Origin: Yersinia proxima
GTDB taxonomy: Bacteria; Pseudomonadota; Gammaproteobacteria; Enterobacterales; Enterobacteriaceae
Assembly (NCBI RefSeq): GCF_902170785.1
Contig: NZ_CABHYG010000011.1
Location: 397,566 to 461,565, forward strand
Length of the DNA: 64,000 nucleotides
Reading direction: 5' to 3'
The notes beneath the pieces were generated by a model. It ran no database searches. It had not been told where the DNA came from and saw nothing but the letters and a program-made list of their open reading frames with translations. Shown piece after piece: positions 23,933 through 33,984 of this stretch. A program made the translations under genes and the position numbers. Each line of letters opens with the position of its first letter. The stretch's first letter is position 1.

Positions 23933-26095
23933 ATGAAAAAATTAAAAGTTGCGTTCAGTGCCAATACAGCACATTGCTTTACTACTGAACGCGAACTTGT
24001 TGATATTCATGATACAAATTTCACTGATGTCTCCGCCGTCGTTATTTCCGTAGATGATGCCGTGACGGGGCTACTCGACAGGATAGAACAAACTGGTTTT
24101 GGTCTGCCGATATTCGTTGCCGTTTGCCATCGAGAAGAGTTACCCGCTGAAATTCTACCGCGGGTAACCAGCGTATTTGAATTGAATGATGGCAATAATG
24201 ATTTTTATGGTAAACAACTGGAAGCTGCTGCGACCAAATATGAAAAAGAAGTCCTGCCGCCGTTTTTCGGCAGTTTAGTGGAATATGTACAACAGGGGAA
24301 TGCAGCGTTTGATTGCCCAGGGCATCAGGGCGGGCAATTCTTCCGCCGTCATCCCGCTGGCCGCCAATTCTTTGATTATTTTGGTGAGACCTTATTCCGC
24401 TCAGATTTATGTAATGCTGATGTTTCCATGGGTGACCTGCTTATTCATGAAGGGGCACCTTGTGCAGCACAGCAACACGCGGCAAAAGTCTTTAATGCCG
24501 ATAAAACCTACTTTGTTCTGAACGGAACCTCCTCTTCAAATAAAGTTGCACTACACGCTTTATTGACCCCAGGTGATTTAGTTCTTTTTGATCGTAATAA
24601 CCATAAGTCGGTACATCATGGTGCATTAATTCAAGCGGGCGCGACCCCGGTATATTTGGAAACCGCGCGTAACCCGTTTGGTTTTATCGGTGGTATCGAT
24701 TCGCACTGCTTTGAAGAGAAATATCTGCGCAATTTAATTCGTGAAGTGGCACCAGAGCGAGCCACAGAGCAACGGCCATTCCGGTTGGCTGTTATTCAGT
24801 TGGGCACCTATGACGGTACGATTTATAACGCTCGTCAAGTGGTGGATAAGATTGGTCATCTGTGTGATTACATTCTGTTTGACTCTGCATGGGTGGGTTA
24901 CGAACAGTTCATCCCAATGATGAAAGATTGTTCTCCACTGCTGTTGGAATTGAATGAAAACGATCCGGGTATTCTGGTAACTCAATCTGTCCACAAGCAG
25001 CAGGCTGGTTTCTCTCAGACTTCGCAAATCCACAAAAAAGATAAACATATCAAAGGTCAGGCGCGCTATGTGAATCATAAACGAATGAATAACGCGTTTA
25101 TGATGCAGGCCTCAACCAGCCCATTCTATCCGCTATTCGCTGCGCTGGATGTGAATGCCAGAATGCATGAAGGTGAAAGCGGTAAGCGCATGTGGATGGA
25201 CTGCGTCAAGCTGGGGATCGAAACCCGTAAACAGTTGCTGAAGCTGTGCCAACACATTCGCCCGTTTGTGCCAGAAACTATTGATGGCCGTCGGTGGGAG
25301 GAGTTCGATACCGACCAAATGGCCAATGATCTGCGCTTCTTTGCCTTTGTTCCGGGGGAACCTTGGCACTCCTTTGCGGGCTATGCTGAACATCAATATT
25401 TTGTCGACCCATGCAAACTGATGCTGACCACACCGGGTATCAATGTGCAGACCGGCGAGTATGAGAAGTTTGGTGTTCCGGCCACCATTTTGGCGAACTT
25501 CCTGCGTGAAAATGGCATCGTGCCGGAAAAATGCGATCTTAACTCGATTCTGTTCCTGCTGACCCCAGCGGAAGATATGGCCAAGATGCAGCATCTTGTT
25601 GCTCAGATTGCGCGTTTTGAGCGCCTGTTAGAACAAGATGCGCCGTTAGCTGAAGTGTTACCGTCAATCTATCAGGCTAACGAAGCGCGTTATCAGAGGT
25701 ACTCCATCCGCCAGCTGTGTCAGGAAATGCATGATCTGTATGTCAGCCACAATGTGAAAGAGTTGCAGAAAGAGATGTTCCGTAAGGCGCATTTCCCGAA
25801 AGCAGTAATGAATCCGCAACAAGCACATATCGAATTTGTCCGTGGCAATATCGAGTTGGTGGCATTGGATCAGATAGAAGGCCGTATCGCCGCCGAGGGT
25901 GCACTGCCTTATCCACCCGGCATTCTGTGTGTCGTTCCCGGTGAAGTATGGGGTGGTTCAGTACAGCGTTACTTCCTGGCGTTGGAAGAGGGCATTAACC
26001 TGTTACCGGGCTTTGCGCCTGAGCTGCAGGGGGTCTATATCCAGCAAGACGCTGATGGCCGTAAACGTGCTTATGGCTATGTCATCAAACAATAA
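23933..26095 (+). CDS. speF: Inducible ornithine decarboxylase
   Basis: This 720-aa fold-type I PLP-dependent decarboxylase converts ornithine to putrescine, consuming a proton. Domains run in family order: a wing (receiver-like) domain at residues about 1-105, the PLP domain with CPGHQGGQFFRRHPAG and the Schiff-base lysine in TQSVHKQQAGFSQTSQIHKKD at about 350, and a C-terminal domain with LPYPPGILCVVPGEVWGG. Similarity to E. coli SpeF is high over its whole length (about 730 aa). Placed directly before potE, it forms the usual acid-stress and putrescine-producing operon. The start has AGAGATAGGTAAT upstream. Nothing looks broken. Confidence 0.97.
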   Translation: MKKLKVAFSANTAHCFTTERELVDIHDTNFTDVSAVVISVDDAVTGLLDRIEQTGFGLPIFVAVCHREELPAEILPRVTSVFELNDGNNDFYGKQLEAAATKYEKEVLPPFFGSLVEYVQQGNAAFDCPGHQGGQFFRRHPAGRQFFDYFGETLFRSDLCNADVSMGDLLIHEGAPCAAQQHAAKVFNADKTYFVLNGTSSSNKVALHALLTPGDLVLFDRNNHKSVHHGALIQAGATPVYLETARNPFGFIGGIDSHCFEEKYLRNLIREVAPERATEQRPFRLAVIQLGTYDGTIYNARQVVDKIGHLCDYILFDSAWVGYEQFIPMMKDCSPLLLELNENDPGILVTQSVHKQQAGFSQTSQIHKKDKHIKGQARYVNHKRMNNAFMMQASTSPFYPLFAALDVNARMHEGESGKRMWMDCVKLGIETRKQLLKLCQHIRPFVPETIDGRRWEEFDTDQMANDLRFFAFVPGEPWHSFAGYAEHQYFVDPCKLMLTTPGINVQTGEYEKFGVPATILANFLRENGIVPEKCDLNSILFLLTPAEDMAKMQHLVAQIARFERLLEQDAPLAEVLPSIYQANEARYQRYSIRQLCQEMHDLYVSHNVKELQKEMFRKAHFPKAVMNPQQAHIEFVRGNIELVALDQIEGRIAAEGALPYPPGILCVVPGEVWGGSVQRYFLALEEGINLLPGFAPELQGVYIQQDADGRKRAYGYVIKQ

Positions 26096-26218
26096 GTTGT
26101 TGGCTACGTATTGAGCCAAATTGATTTTTTGATAACCAAAACTGCGGAGGGCGTGGCTCTAGAGTTGTGCATCCAGCCATGCTCTCCGCTTTCTCAATTT
26201 TTACAGAGAGTAAGGATA

Positions 26219-27538
26219 ATGAGTGCGTCTAAATCGAACAAAATGGGCGTTGTTCAGCTCACCATTTTGACTGCGGTGAATATGATGGGGTCCGGGATCA
26301 TCATGCTGCCAACCAAACTGGCAGAAGTCGGGACTATCTCTATCGTTTCGTGGTTAGTGACCGCTGTGGGGTCGATGGCGTTGGCCTATGCATTCGCCAA
26401 ATGCGGGATGTTTAGCCGTAAGTCGGGCGGTATGGGCGGTTATGCGGAATATGCTTTCGGTAAGTCTGGCAACTTTATGGCCAACTATACCTATGGTGTG
26501 TCGTTATTGATTGCTAACGTAGCCATTGCTATTTCGGCGGTGGGTTACGGTACTGAGTTGATGGGGGCAGAGTTGAGTCCGTTGGGGATCTGTCTGGCAA
26601 CAATAGGTGTGTTGTGGCTGTGTACTGTTGCTAACTTCGGTGGTGCACGTATTACCGGTAAGATCAGTGAAATTACCGTCTGGGGGGTTATCATCCCGGT
26701 AGTGGGGTTGTCCGTTATTGGCTGGTTCTGGTTTAGCCCGACCCTGTATGTCGAGTCCTGGAACCCTCATCATGTACCGACATTTGAAGCTATTGGTGCT
26801 TCTATTGCCATGACTTTGTGGGCATTTCTGGGGTTGGAGTCCGCTTGCGCCAACACTGATGTAGTGGAAAATCCGGAGAAAAATGTCCCTATCGCGGTGC
26901 TGGGCGGAACACTGGGTACAGCGGTGATTTACATCGTTTCAACCAATGTGATTGCCGGTATTGTGCCGAATATGGATTTGGCGAATTCTACCGCACCTTT
27001 TGGTCTGGCCTTCGCCCAGATGTTTGACCCTACCGTGGGTAAAATTATTATGGCGCTGATGGTGATGTCTTGCTGCGGTTCCTTGCTCGGCTGGCAATTT
27101 ACTATTGCCCAGGTGTTTAAATCCTCTGCCGATGAAGGTTATTTCCCGAAAGTATTCTCCAAAATCAGTCAAGCAGAAGCACCCATCAAAGGCATGCTCG
27201 TTATTGTGGTTATTCAGACGGTGCTGTCTTTGATGACCATCAGCCCTTCACTGAATAAACAGTTTAACGTGCTGGTTAATCTGGCGGTGGTCACCAATAT
27301 TATTCCTTATATCTTGTCGATGGCGGCGCTGATTATCATTCAGAAAGTGGCTAAGGTAGATTCGGCCAAAGCTCGGGCAGCCAATATCATTGCACTAATT
27401 GGTGCTCTATATAGCTTCTATGCTCTGTATTCATCCGGTGAAGAAGCCATGATGTATGGTGCTATCGTGACGTTCCTCGGGTGGACACTCTATGGCTTTG
27501 TTGCACCGCGTTTTGAAATTCAAGATAAAAAAATGTAA
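26219..27538 (+). CDS. potE: Putrescine/ornithine antiporter
   Basis: I place the start at the ATG at 26,219 (MSASKSNKMGVVQLTILTAVNMMGSGIIMLP), giving 439 aa, exactly PotE length. An upstream in-frame extension has no membrane-protein character. GAGAGTAAGGATA is the ribosome site. It is an APC-superfamily transporter with 12 hydrophobic segments and the MMGSGI motif in helix 1. PotE exports putrescine in exchange for ornithine in the inner membrane, completing the speF pathway. A strong terminator follows 40 bp after the stop. Confidence 0.96.
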   Translation: MSASKSNKMGVVQLTILTAVNMMGSGIIMLPTKLAEVGTISIVSWLVTAVGSMALAYAFAKCGMFSRKSGGMGGYAEYAFGKSGNFMANYTYGVSLLIANVAIAISAVGYGTELMGAELSPLGICLATIGVLWLCTVANFGGARITGKISEITVWGVIIPVVGLSVIGWFWFSPTLYVESWNPHHVPTFEAIGASIAMTLWAFLGLESACANTDVVENPEKNVPIAVLGGTLGTAVIYIVSTNVIAGIVPNMDLANSTAPFGLAFAQMFDPTVGKIIMALMVMSCCGSLLGWQFTIAQVFKSSADEGYFPKVFSKISQAEAPIKGMLVIVVIQTVLSLMTISPSLNKQFNVLVNLAVVTNIIPYILSMAALIIIQKVAKVDSAKARAANIIALIGALYSFYALYSSGEEAMMYGAIVTFLGWTLYGFVAPRFEIQDKKM

Positions 27539-27577
27539 TGCTGGCAGATAACTGCCTGCAATTTAGCAGATAAAATC

Positions 27578-27616
27578 AGGCTCAGAGGTGCGTGAGAATA
27601 TTACTCTGAGCCTTTT
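27578..27616. terminator. Bidirectional terminator between potE and the minus-strand fimbrial regulator
   Basis: AGGCTCAGAG (27,578-27,587) and CTCTGAGCCT (27,604-27,613) form a perfect 10-bp GC-rich stem with TTTTC on the plus side. It lies between two converging genes. Confidence 0.85.
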
Positions 27617-27651
27617 CAATCAGGGCACGAACCATCCCGCCAGTAAGTGTA

Positions 27652-28290
27652 TTAATGTAGCATTGACTCATTAACTTTATAATAAAGACTGATCTCATTT
27701 TTCACGTTATATTTATCGTAGATGCTTTTTCTGTGTGCACTGACCGTTTTATCGCTAATACCTAGGTGTTCGGCAATGTCTTTATTGTTCATGCCAAGCA
27801 TAATAAACTTCAATACTTGTTGTTGACGATGAGTTAAACCACGACGGCTTGGGGTTTTATGTCTAACATTCGAGTTTTTTTTACCCTCTTTTATTTTATT
27901 TTTCATCTTAACTAATTGATAAAAATTGTGCTCAATCTCACTGGTAGTCGCTGACTTACTTAATAGAAATTGGGTGTTTGACTGCAAAAAGTCATAATAG
28001 AACTTCAATTCAGAACCTTTCCACAATACCATTAGAGATGATTCTCCAAAGCGCGCGCGAATTAAAGAAAAGACCTTTTCCTGATTTTTTATGCTGATGC
28101 CATCAACATCAAAAATACATATCACTTCATTTTTTTGAATTAATAAATCGATAAAACTGTCAAATTCTGAGCACACAAAAGTATTGATAGTGTTAGTCGA
28201 AAAAATATCTTTCCTCATAACGTCGGTAACGGTTTTTTGTAATGAGAATCGAATGAGTCCACAACCACTAAAGATAATTATATTATACAT
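27652..28290 (-). CDS. LuxR/FixJ-type transcriptional regulator beside the fimbrial operon
   Basis: This 212-aa protein has a clear C-terminal LuxR helix-turn-helix (residues about 148-205: RRGLTHRQQQVLKFIMLGMNNKDIAEHLGISDKTVSAHRKSIYDKY). The N-terminal half resembles a receiver only in outline: MYNIIIFSGCGLIRFSLQK, then VICIFDVDG where the phospho-acceptor strand would be. The same N-terminal pattern (M-x-NIIIFS-x3-LIRF) occurs in the regulator at 61,648, which also lies beside a pilin gene. It lies 131 bp downstream of the fimbrial operon and reads the same way. A role in fimbrial control is inferred from location. Confidence 0.8.
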   Translation of the reverse strand: MYNIIIFSGCGLIRFSLQKTVTDVMRKDIFSTNTINTFVCSEFDSFIDLLIQKNEVICIFDVDGISIKNQEKVFSLIRARFGESSLMVLWKGSELKFYYDFLQSNTQFLLSKSATTSEIEHNFYQLVKMKNKIKEGKKNSNVRHKTPSRRGLTHRQQQVLKFIMLGMNNKDIAEHLGISDKTVSAHRKSIYDKYNVKNEISLYYKVNESMLH

Positions 28291-28322
28291 GTAATCGCTC
28301 TTTTTAATTATTTTGTAAGTTA

Positions 28323-28351
28323 ATTGTCATTTCCCTGGGGTAAGTGACAAT
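28323..28351 (-). terminator. Possible hairpin after the fimbrial operon
   Basis: ATTGTCATTT (28,323-28,332) and AAGTGACAAT (28,342-28,351) pair with one mismatch around a short GC-rich loop, about 70 bp beyond the last fimbrial gene. The T-run is weak on the minus strand, so this is tentative. Confidence 0.4.
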
Positions 28352-28421
28352 ATATTAATAAATAACTGACCCAATACGATAAATATCCATCAAGATAATA
28401 AAGAAAAGATGGTGTGATATT

Positions 28422-29552
28422 TTAAGGATAAGCCACGGTAAATATTGCATCGGCTTTAACACCACCTGTGCCTAATTCACCTTTGGTGCGAATATATTTT
28501 GCGGTCAGGTTTAAAGGAACGGAACCACCCTCAGATGTTGAGGTTCCCACTAAAAATTGGCCGACATTACTACTGCTCACGGTGGTATTTTGCGCCCCTA
28601 ATTGCACCTGGCTGCTATCACTTTTCTCCAGCACAATACCAACGCCTTTGGCGGTACTGCTCGGTGATAATGATAAGATATTGGTACGATTGGATTTGTT
28701 ATTACTGTCTGTAAAGGTGATATAGGGTTTTGCATCTTTACCGCAATTCCCTAGCGGGATGCTAAATGACTTACCGCCGCTGATATCTCCCTCTTTGAGC
28801 AATGAGGATGATTCTGCCTCCGGTAAGCCCACCTCTATATTGACGCCACCTAAATCGCAAGTTGGGTTAGCTGGTGGCGGTAATTCGGGCAGAATATTGC
28901 CGCCGCCTTCTGGTGCGATAATATCCTGGCCCATCAAGATATGGAAAGCAGTACAGCGACTACCACCGGGCAGCAGATTCTTATCATTCCAGGTATTGGT
29001 ATTACCAAAAATAAGATTCAGTAAGGCTCCAGCGATACCTGTTACTTTACCACCGCTATAGACTTGGGCGTTGGTAACCACAAATTCTTGTAACCAAGTC
29101 TCGGTCGCTATTAATTGATTACCGGCGGTTTGGACTGTACGGGTATTTAATATATTGAACGCAGTTGTGCTGACTGAACCTCCAGGGCTATTGCCCATAT
29201 TGGTCATACGAAAACCTATGCCGCTTGCCCCTAACACCGGGATAGTTCTATGGATGCTATTCATCGTACCCTGAGTATACCAACCACCAACGATTAATTG
29301 GTCAGCTGCCGTCCCCGTCTTGTTATAGGTAAACGAAGTGGTCATCACCCTCTTTGCTATCACAAAACCATCGGTCAAATTAGTCGGCATAGCTGAAATA
29401 ATATAAGGCCCGGCAGTAATGGTGCCGGCGTTACAGCTGGCAGTAACAATCACGGCCTGGCTCTGTCCGATATAAGCCATTGTGAGTAACAATGTACAGA
29501 CCATTGCCCATAACCGACGGTAACCTATTGTTGTTCGGTGTAATCTCTTCAT
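28422..29552 (-). CDS. Fimbrial tip adhesin (two-domain, chaperone-usher pathway)
   Basis: This 376-aa secreted protein has a signal peptide (ending SQA) and an N-terminal domain of about 200 residues unlike pilins. A Pro/Gly linker (ILPELPPPANPTCDLGG) leads to a C-terminal pilin domain with the usual C-x..C pair and VAYP ending (KADAIFTVAYP), the donor-strand partner region. This layout (lectin or receptor domain plus pilin domain) is that of tip adhesins such as FimH and PapG. It is last in the operon, 3 bp after the chaperone gene. The receptor is not predictable from the sequence. Confidence 0.88.
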   Translation of the reverse strand: MKRLHRTTIGYRRLWAMVCTLLLTMAYIGQSQAVIVTASCNAGTITAGPYIISAMPTNLTDGFVIAKRVMTTSFTYNKTGTAADQLIVGGWYTQGTMNSIHRTIPVLGASGIGFRMTNMGNSPGGSVSTTAFNILNTRTVQTAGNQLIATETWLQEFVVTNAQVYSGGKVTGIAGALLNLIFGNTNTWNDKNLLPGGSRCTAFHILMGQDIIAPEGGGNILPELPPPANPTCDLGGVNIEVGLPEAESSSLLKEGDISGGKSFSIPLGNCGKDAKPYITFTDSNNKSNRTNILSLSPSSTAKGVGIVLEKSDSSQVQLGAQNTTVSSSNVGQFLVGTSTSEGGSVPLNLTAKYIRTKGELGTGGVKADAIFTVAYP

Positions 29553-29555
29553 CTA

Positions 29556-30275
29556 TTACCCTGCTGATTTTGCGGTTTGACAAGTCGCCCCATTACAACT
29601 GAACGTCAGTGACGGGCGGCCACCAAAATCATTAATGTAAGTCAGTACTGGTTGGCTAAAATGAGCCGATTTCAGTTCACTGCTGGACTTCGGTGCCACC
29701 ATGGTGGATGGTTCCTCTCCGGTTAATACCGTGCCTTTATTAACTAAACCAATAATGGTCAGGTAATAAGGCGTTGGATTATCGACCCGATAGCCCTGTG
29801 CTGTTTTATGTAATACCACTTGCTGCTGCCAGATATCACCTGACTTTGGTGTAATGGCTTGTGGGCGATAGAACAGTTTGATTTTGGTTTGTAATGCAAT
29901 TTGCATGACGTTGGATTTTTCGCTGCGTGGTGGGATTTCCCGCAGATTGAAATAAAACAGTGACTCGCGATCCTGTGGCAATTTCAGCGCTTCAGGCATG
30001 GCGGAAATTCTGACGGCACTTTTCGCACCCGGCTCAATTCGCTGGACGGGCGGGGTGACCACTAATGGTGTGGTGATTTTCTTACCGTCACTGTCTTCAA
30101 TCCATGATTGGGCGAGATAGGGTAATTCTTTATTTTCATTGCTGATATTCAGGCTGACTGACTTATTTTGACCGTTATAAATCACGCGGGTACGGTCTAA
30201 AGCGATGGCCGCATTCGCTGCCTGAGCACTGAGTACGAATGTGCAAAATAGTGCTATTTTCTTTATGTGTTGCAT
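29556..30275 (-). CDS. Periplasmic fimbrial chaperone (PapD/FimC family)
   Basis: This 239-aa protein has a signal peptide (ending ANA) and two Ig-like domains. It has the FGS-type chaperone signature: TRVIYNGQNKSVSLNISNENKELPYLAQSWIED, the conserved PPVQRIEPGAKSAVRI, and ESLFYFNLREIPP, with the canonical Arg and Lys that anchor the pilin carboxylate (near R8 and in the second domain). Such chaperones fold pilins and hand them to the usher. It lies 12 bp after the usher gene. Confidence 0.95.
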   Translation of the reverse strand: MQHIKKIALFCTFVLSAQAANAAIALDRTRVIYNGQNKSVSLNISNENKELPYLAQSWIEDSDGKKITTPLVVTPPVQRIEPGAKSAVRISAMPEALKLPQDRESLFYFNLREIPPRSEKSNVMQIALQTKIKLFYRPQAITPKSGDIWQQQVVLHKTAQGYRVDNPTPYYLTIIGLVNKGTVLTGEEPSTMVAPKSSSELKSAHFSQPVLTYINDFGGRPSLTFSCNGATCQTAKSAG

Positions 30276-30287
30276 CTTTGTATTTAC

Positions 30288-32783
30288 CTATTTAATGAGT
30301 TGGCAGGGCAGTAATAAATGCGTCTGCGCCTGTAATTTCTCAGGAATATTCACCTGACATTGTGTGCTGCCATTCCATGCCACATCCAGTGTCTCACCTG
30401 GCTGAACACCACTCAGATAAGCAAATCCATCATCACTGACAATCGCCAATTCCTGGCCTTTGGTGTTGAATACGCTGCCGCCAAACGGGGGGTAACTACC
30501 ATCATCCCGCCGCAATGTGGCGATAATTTTCGCGCCTTTCATCATGCTAAAACGGCGATAACCAATAGCGCCTTCGGTTAATGAGCTTTCGACTGCTGAT
30601 TGACGGGCTTCGACATCTTCATCTAACTGATTGATATCAATGCGGGTATCGGTGCGGTAATAGCTGCTCATATCATTCACAACAGCAATACCGAAGGTAT
30701 TCGAACGTAAGTTTTGCCCTTCAATGGGTACTCCGGGCACGCCGTCGGTATCCACCATTAAACGGGTGCCGCCGCTGCTGCCGCTACTGTGCAAGGCCGC
30801 GCCCTTGGTGGTCAGCGTTGCCCCGCCTCTGGCTGATAAGCCATAGGAGGTATAACTGTCCTGTGCGTAGGCGGTGTTAACACTCATTTCCGCAATACTA
30901 TTGCGTTGGTTATAGAACCCACTGAACTGGCCTTTGGTGCCATTATCCTGTTGGCTATTCAAACCAGCCGCTAATCTGTAGCTGCTATTTTGTGCATTGT
31001 TATTCATGTAACTGACGGTTTGGTTATAACTGTTATTTCTGTGCTGCCCGCTATAACTGATGCTTTGCCTATTTCCTAACGGAACTGACAGGCTCAAATA
31101 AATGGCATCATCATTAATGCCATTATTTTTACTGCGGCTGGCGGAGGCATTAACGGATAACTCTTTCAGCGATAGCGCATCAAAATATTGGCTGAGGGTC
31201 AGGTTATAGCTATCCGCCGCTTGCTGATCCCAATAGGTCTGATGACTGTACGAGAGATATAAACTGACCCGCGCATCGGGGAAGTTTTTGTTTGCTGTAA
31301 TGGTGTACATCTCTTTGTCCGTACCCGCGGTATTGTCTCTATAACGGTTACTCAAATATTGGTCCATGGTCATGAACTCGCGCTCCGAGAAGCGGTAACC
31401 GGCAAAGGTGACCTCGCTGTCTAGCTGGTCAAACCGTTTGGCATAACTCAACCGGAAAGATTTACCTTGTTGCGTCGTTTGTTGTGGCAAATTTGTGGCA
31501 TAAGATTGAGTAATATCGGCCGACAGTGCGCCAAAAGCATACAAGTCGCGGCCAAGGCCCATGGATAACGCGTTATAATCACCAGCAATAATTGCGCCGC
31601 CATATAATGACCAGCTATTGCTGATCCCCCAGGACAATTCGCTACTGGCAAAAGCGGGGCCTTCAAAGCCATGACTCAGTGTTGATGGGCGGCCAACTGC
31701 CGTTTTATAGCGAATGGCACCCGGGCGTGTCAGATAGGGGATGGTGGCGGTGTTCACCTGAAAGGTCTGTACGCTACCATCCTGTTCTTCCACTTTGACG
31801 TCTAACAACCCACTGACTGAGCTATTTAAATCTTGAATTCGAAAAGGCCCGGATGGCACAGTGGTCTGATAGATCAAGCGCCCTTGCTGACTTACGGTAA
31901 CCTTGGCATTAGTCCGTGCAATTCCGCTAACTTCCGGTGCATAGCCACGTAAGTTTGGCGGCAACATTTTTTCATCGCTGGCTAAACTCAGGCCGGTATA
32001 ACGAAAAGTGTTAAAAATATCAGAAGAGAAATAGTTCTCCCCTATGGTTAGCGTGGCGGCTAATGAGCGAATGGCCCGGTAAGCATAAATCCGGCTCCAG
32101 TCAAACTGACTTTGTTGCTGGCTATTATTTCCGCTGGTATGACTATAATTACCTTGATAATCACCGCGCAGTCGCCATGGGCCATAGTTCAAACCTGTGG
32201 TGCCATTTAAACTGGCATTACGTGTGGTATCTCCTTGATTAGGTTTGCTAAACAACGTATTGAGGTTGTAATCCAGCATCAATCCCGGAATACCGTCATC
32301 CCACAGGGCTGGGGGCACCCAATTGGCATCGACATATTCAAGCCAGGCCTGTGGAATTGTGATGTAAAGCACCCCTGCGGCGAGGTCTGTTTTTGTCACC
32401 ACACCTTCCAATGCACTGAGATCTGCGCATTGATCCTGATGCCAATACATCACTTTGCTCAATACTTCTGGCTTCAGACCAAACTGCTTAATCACTACCG
32501 GTGCAAGGCAAGGTTCACTGCTATCAGGTCTGCCTTCGCGTGGCATGAAAGGTACTGTTTGCTCCGGTAAATTGTGTTGATTCACATTGATTACTAACAA
32601 GTATTGCCCTGGCATAACATAACCGGAGGCAGTGAAACGCGATAAATCGATATTTTGTTTATCTTCCGCATCCATAACATCCATATTGAATTCGACAGCA
32701 TTCGCCGCCCCAATGAGTCCCACCAATGACGAGGCAATGACGGTCTTATAAATTGTCTTAAGATGATTCATTGGGGTATTCAT
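30288..32783 (-). CDS. Outer-membrane fimbrial usher (FimD/PapC family)
   Basis: I take the ATG at 32,783 (MNTPMNHLKTIYKTVIASSLVGL), which gives a normal signal peptide ending ANA and about 831 aa; upstream TTG and downstream ATG (32,771) starts are possible, and no ribosome site stands out. Next come the N-terminal chaperone-binding domain (VEFNMDVMDAEDKQNIDLSRF), the 24-strand barrel with the plug domain (SGIARTNAKVTVSQQGRLIYQTTVPSGPFRIQDL), and two C-terminal domains ending in LLPCQLIK. Ushers assemble and extrude the fimbria. No frameshift is visible. Confidence 0.95.
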   Translation of the reverse strand: MNTPMNHLKTIYKTVIASSLVGLIGAANAVEFNMDVMDAEDKQNIDLSRFTASGYVMPGQYLLVINVNQHNLPEQTVPFMPREGRPDSSEPCLAPVVIKQFGLKPEVLSKVMYWHQDQCADLSALEGVVTKTDLAAGVLYITIPQAWLEYVDANWVPPALWDDGIPGLMLDYNLNTLFSKPNQGDTTRNASLNGTTGLNYGPWRLRGDYQGNYSHTSGNNSQQQSQFDWSRIYAYRAIRSLAATLTIGENYFSSDIFNTFRYTGLSLASDEKMLPPNLRGYAPEVSGIARTNAKVTVSQQGRLIYQTTVPSGPFRIQDLNSSVSGLLDVKVEEQDGSVQTFQVNTATIPYLTRPGAIRYKTAVGRPSTLSHGFEGPAFASSELSWGISNSWSLYGGAIIAGDYNALSMGLGRDLYAFGALSADITQSYATNLPQQTTQQGKSFRLSYAKRFDQLDSEVTFAGYRFSEREFMTMDQYLSNRYRDNTAGTDKEMYTITANKNFPDARVSLYLSYSHQTYWDQQAADSYNLTLSQYFDALSLKELSVNASASRSKNNGINDDAIYLSLSVPLGNRQSISYSGQHRNNSYNQTVSYMNNNAQNSSYRLAAGLNSQQDNGTKGQFSGFYNQRNSIAEMSVNTAYAQDSYTSYGLSARGGATLTTKGAALHSSGSSGGTRLMVDTDGVPGVPIEGQNLRSNTFGIAVVNDMSSYYRTDTRIDINQLDEDVEARQSAVESSLTEGAIGYRRFSMMKGAKIIATLRRDDGSYPPFGGSVFNTKGQELAIVSDDGFAYLSGVQPGETLDVAWNGSTQCQVNIPEKLQAQTHLLLPCQLIK

Positions 32784-32852
32784 ATAAATGACCGAATTAG
32801 CGAACAAAATGCCTGGCAAAGGGGTGAGTGAAATACCCAAGTGAAAAAACGC

Positions 32853-33437
32853 TTACTGGTAAGTCAGGATAAAATGAACCGCAGCATGAAACCGCCCGGA
32901 TTGGGGAAGCGTTGAGTTTCTGATTAAATGCAACGAGTAATTCAAGGTTTTCTTTTCGTCTAATACACCGTGATGAGAAATACCTAAACCCGGTGTTATT
33001 TTTTTTCCCTGTTCATCTCTGAGTTCAAAGGAAACCCCTTTGGCATCACCACTCAGCGCGAATAAATTGTTGCCATTTTCTGTCGGCCCATCAAAGGCCA
33101 GGCTAAATGTGGAATATTGTGTGGTGCTATTATTATTGGATTGCAAAATACAATTCATTAATGTTATAGAGAAAGGATAGCCTTCGCCTGAAGGTAATTC
33201 GGTAATTCTTTCTATTGGGATGATTCCCAAATCTACTGTTTGGTCAAGGGTGTCTGAATAAATAGCACAAGCCGGATTTATTATTACACCATTCATACTG
33301 ACACGCCCTTTTTCTTGTTGAATAGCAAAAATAGGCGATGAAAAAAATAAAATCAGTAGTGGCAATAATAATCTCATCATAATGATAGGAAATATCGACT
33401 GTTGTTTATTCAGGAAGAAGCACACGGATAATGCCAT
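32853..33437 (-). CDS. Minor fimbrial subunit
   Basis: This 194-aa protein starts at an ATG with GAGAAG five bases before it. The signal sequence proper (MMRLLLPLLILFFSSPIFA) begins 19 residues in, so an internal ATG pair at about residue 20 is an alternative start. The mature part is a typical type 1 pilin: GVIINPACAIYSDTLDQTVDLG, a central disulfide pair, and the C-terminal FHAAVHFILTYQ with the penultimate Tyr. As second gene after the major pilin, it may be an adaptor or terminator subunit. Confidence 0.85.
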   Translation of the reverse strand: MALSVCFFLNKQQSIFPIIMMRLLLPLLILFFSSPIFAIQQEKGRVSMNGVIINPACAIYSDTLDQTVDLGIIPIERITELPSGEGYPFSITLMNCILQSNNNSTTQYSTFSLAFDGPTENGNNLFALSGDAKGVSFELRDEQGKKITPGLGISHHGVLDEKKTLNYSLHLIRNSTLPQSGRFHAAVHFILTYQ

Positions 33438-33453
33438 ATGCTTCTCACGAAAA

Positions 33454-33984
33454 TCAGTTATAAGCTAAGGTGAAGTTAGCTACGCTGGTGAATTCACCAG
33501 GGACTACGCTACCAACAGTGGCGCTATTGCCTTGCAGGTATGCGGAATATATCAGGGTATTGTTGTCTGCCCCCAAGGTATGAGCGGCTGAGGCTTGACC
33601 CAGCTTGATAGTTGAGCCGCTACCATCGGTAATGACCACACCTGCACCTTTAGCTGTACCGGTAATTCCCAATAGTGCCGGGTCAGTATTGTCAGTAGAA
33701 CCTGTAAAGGTAATTGCCACGTTTTTCATTGTGGTGATATCACATTTTTCCAGTTCAATACTGAAATTACGCGGAGTAGAAGTGCCTTTATTGACTAATG
33801 AAGCTGAAGATATTTGCCCCAAATCAACAGTTTGGTCACTAGATTCTGGTGTGATTGAGCAAGGTGCATCAATAATAGAACCGGTGAAGGTCACAGTGCC
33901 AGAACCGCTATCAGCTGCTTGGGCGGTAAATGCGAAAGTAGATAAAATAGTTGTTGCTAATAATGCTTTATTGAAAAGAGACAT
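33454..33984 (-). CDS. Major fimbrial subunit (FimA-type pilin)
   Basis: This 176-aa pilin has a signal peptide (ending AQA) and a mature domain with GTVTFTGSIIDAPCSITPESSDQTVDLGQI, cysteines near residues 41 and 80, and the C-terminal VANFTLAYN beta-zipper. It is the first gene of the operon, preceded by AAATAAAGGTTA on the minus strand. Its length and high Ser/Thr/Ala content are typical of the main shaft subunit. Confidence 0.93.
   Translation of the reverse strand: MSLFNKALLATTILSTFAFTAQAADSGSGTVTFTGSIIDAPCSITPESSDQTVDLGQISSASLVNKGTSTPRNFSIELEKCDITTMKNVAITFTGSTDNTDPALLGITGTAKGAGVVITDGSGSTIKLGQASAAHTLGADNNTLIYSAYLQGNSATVGSVVPGEFTSVANFTLAYN

Noticed and set aside
24734..25594. Long antisense reading frames inside speF
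   Set aside because: They are shadows of a strongly conserved gene; no ribosome sites or family features.
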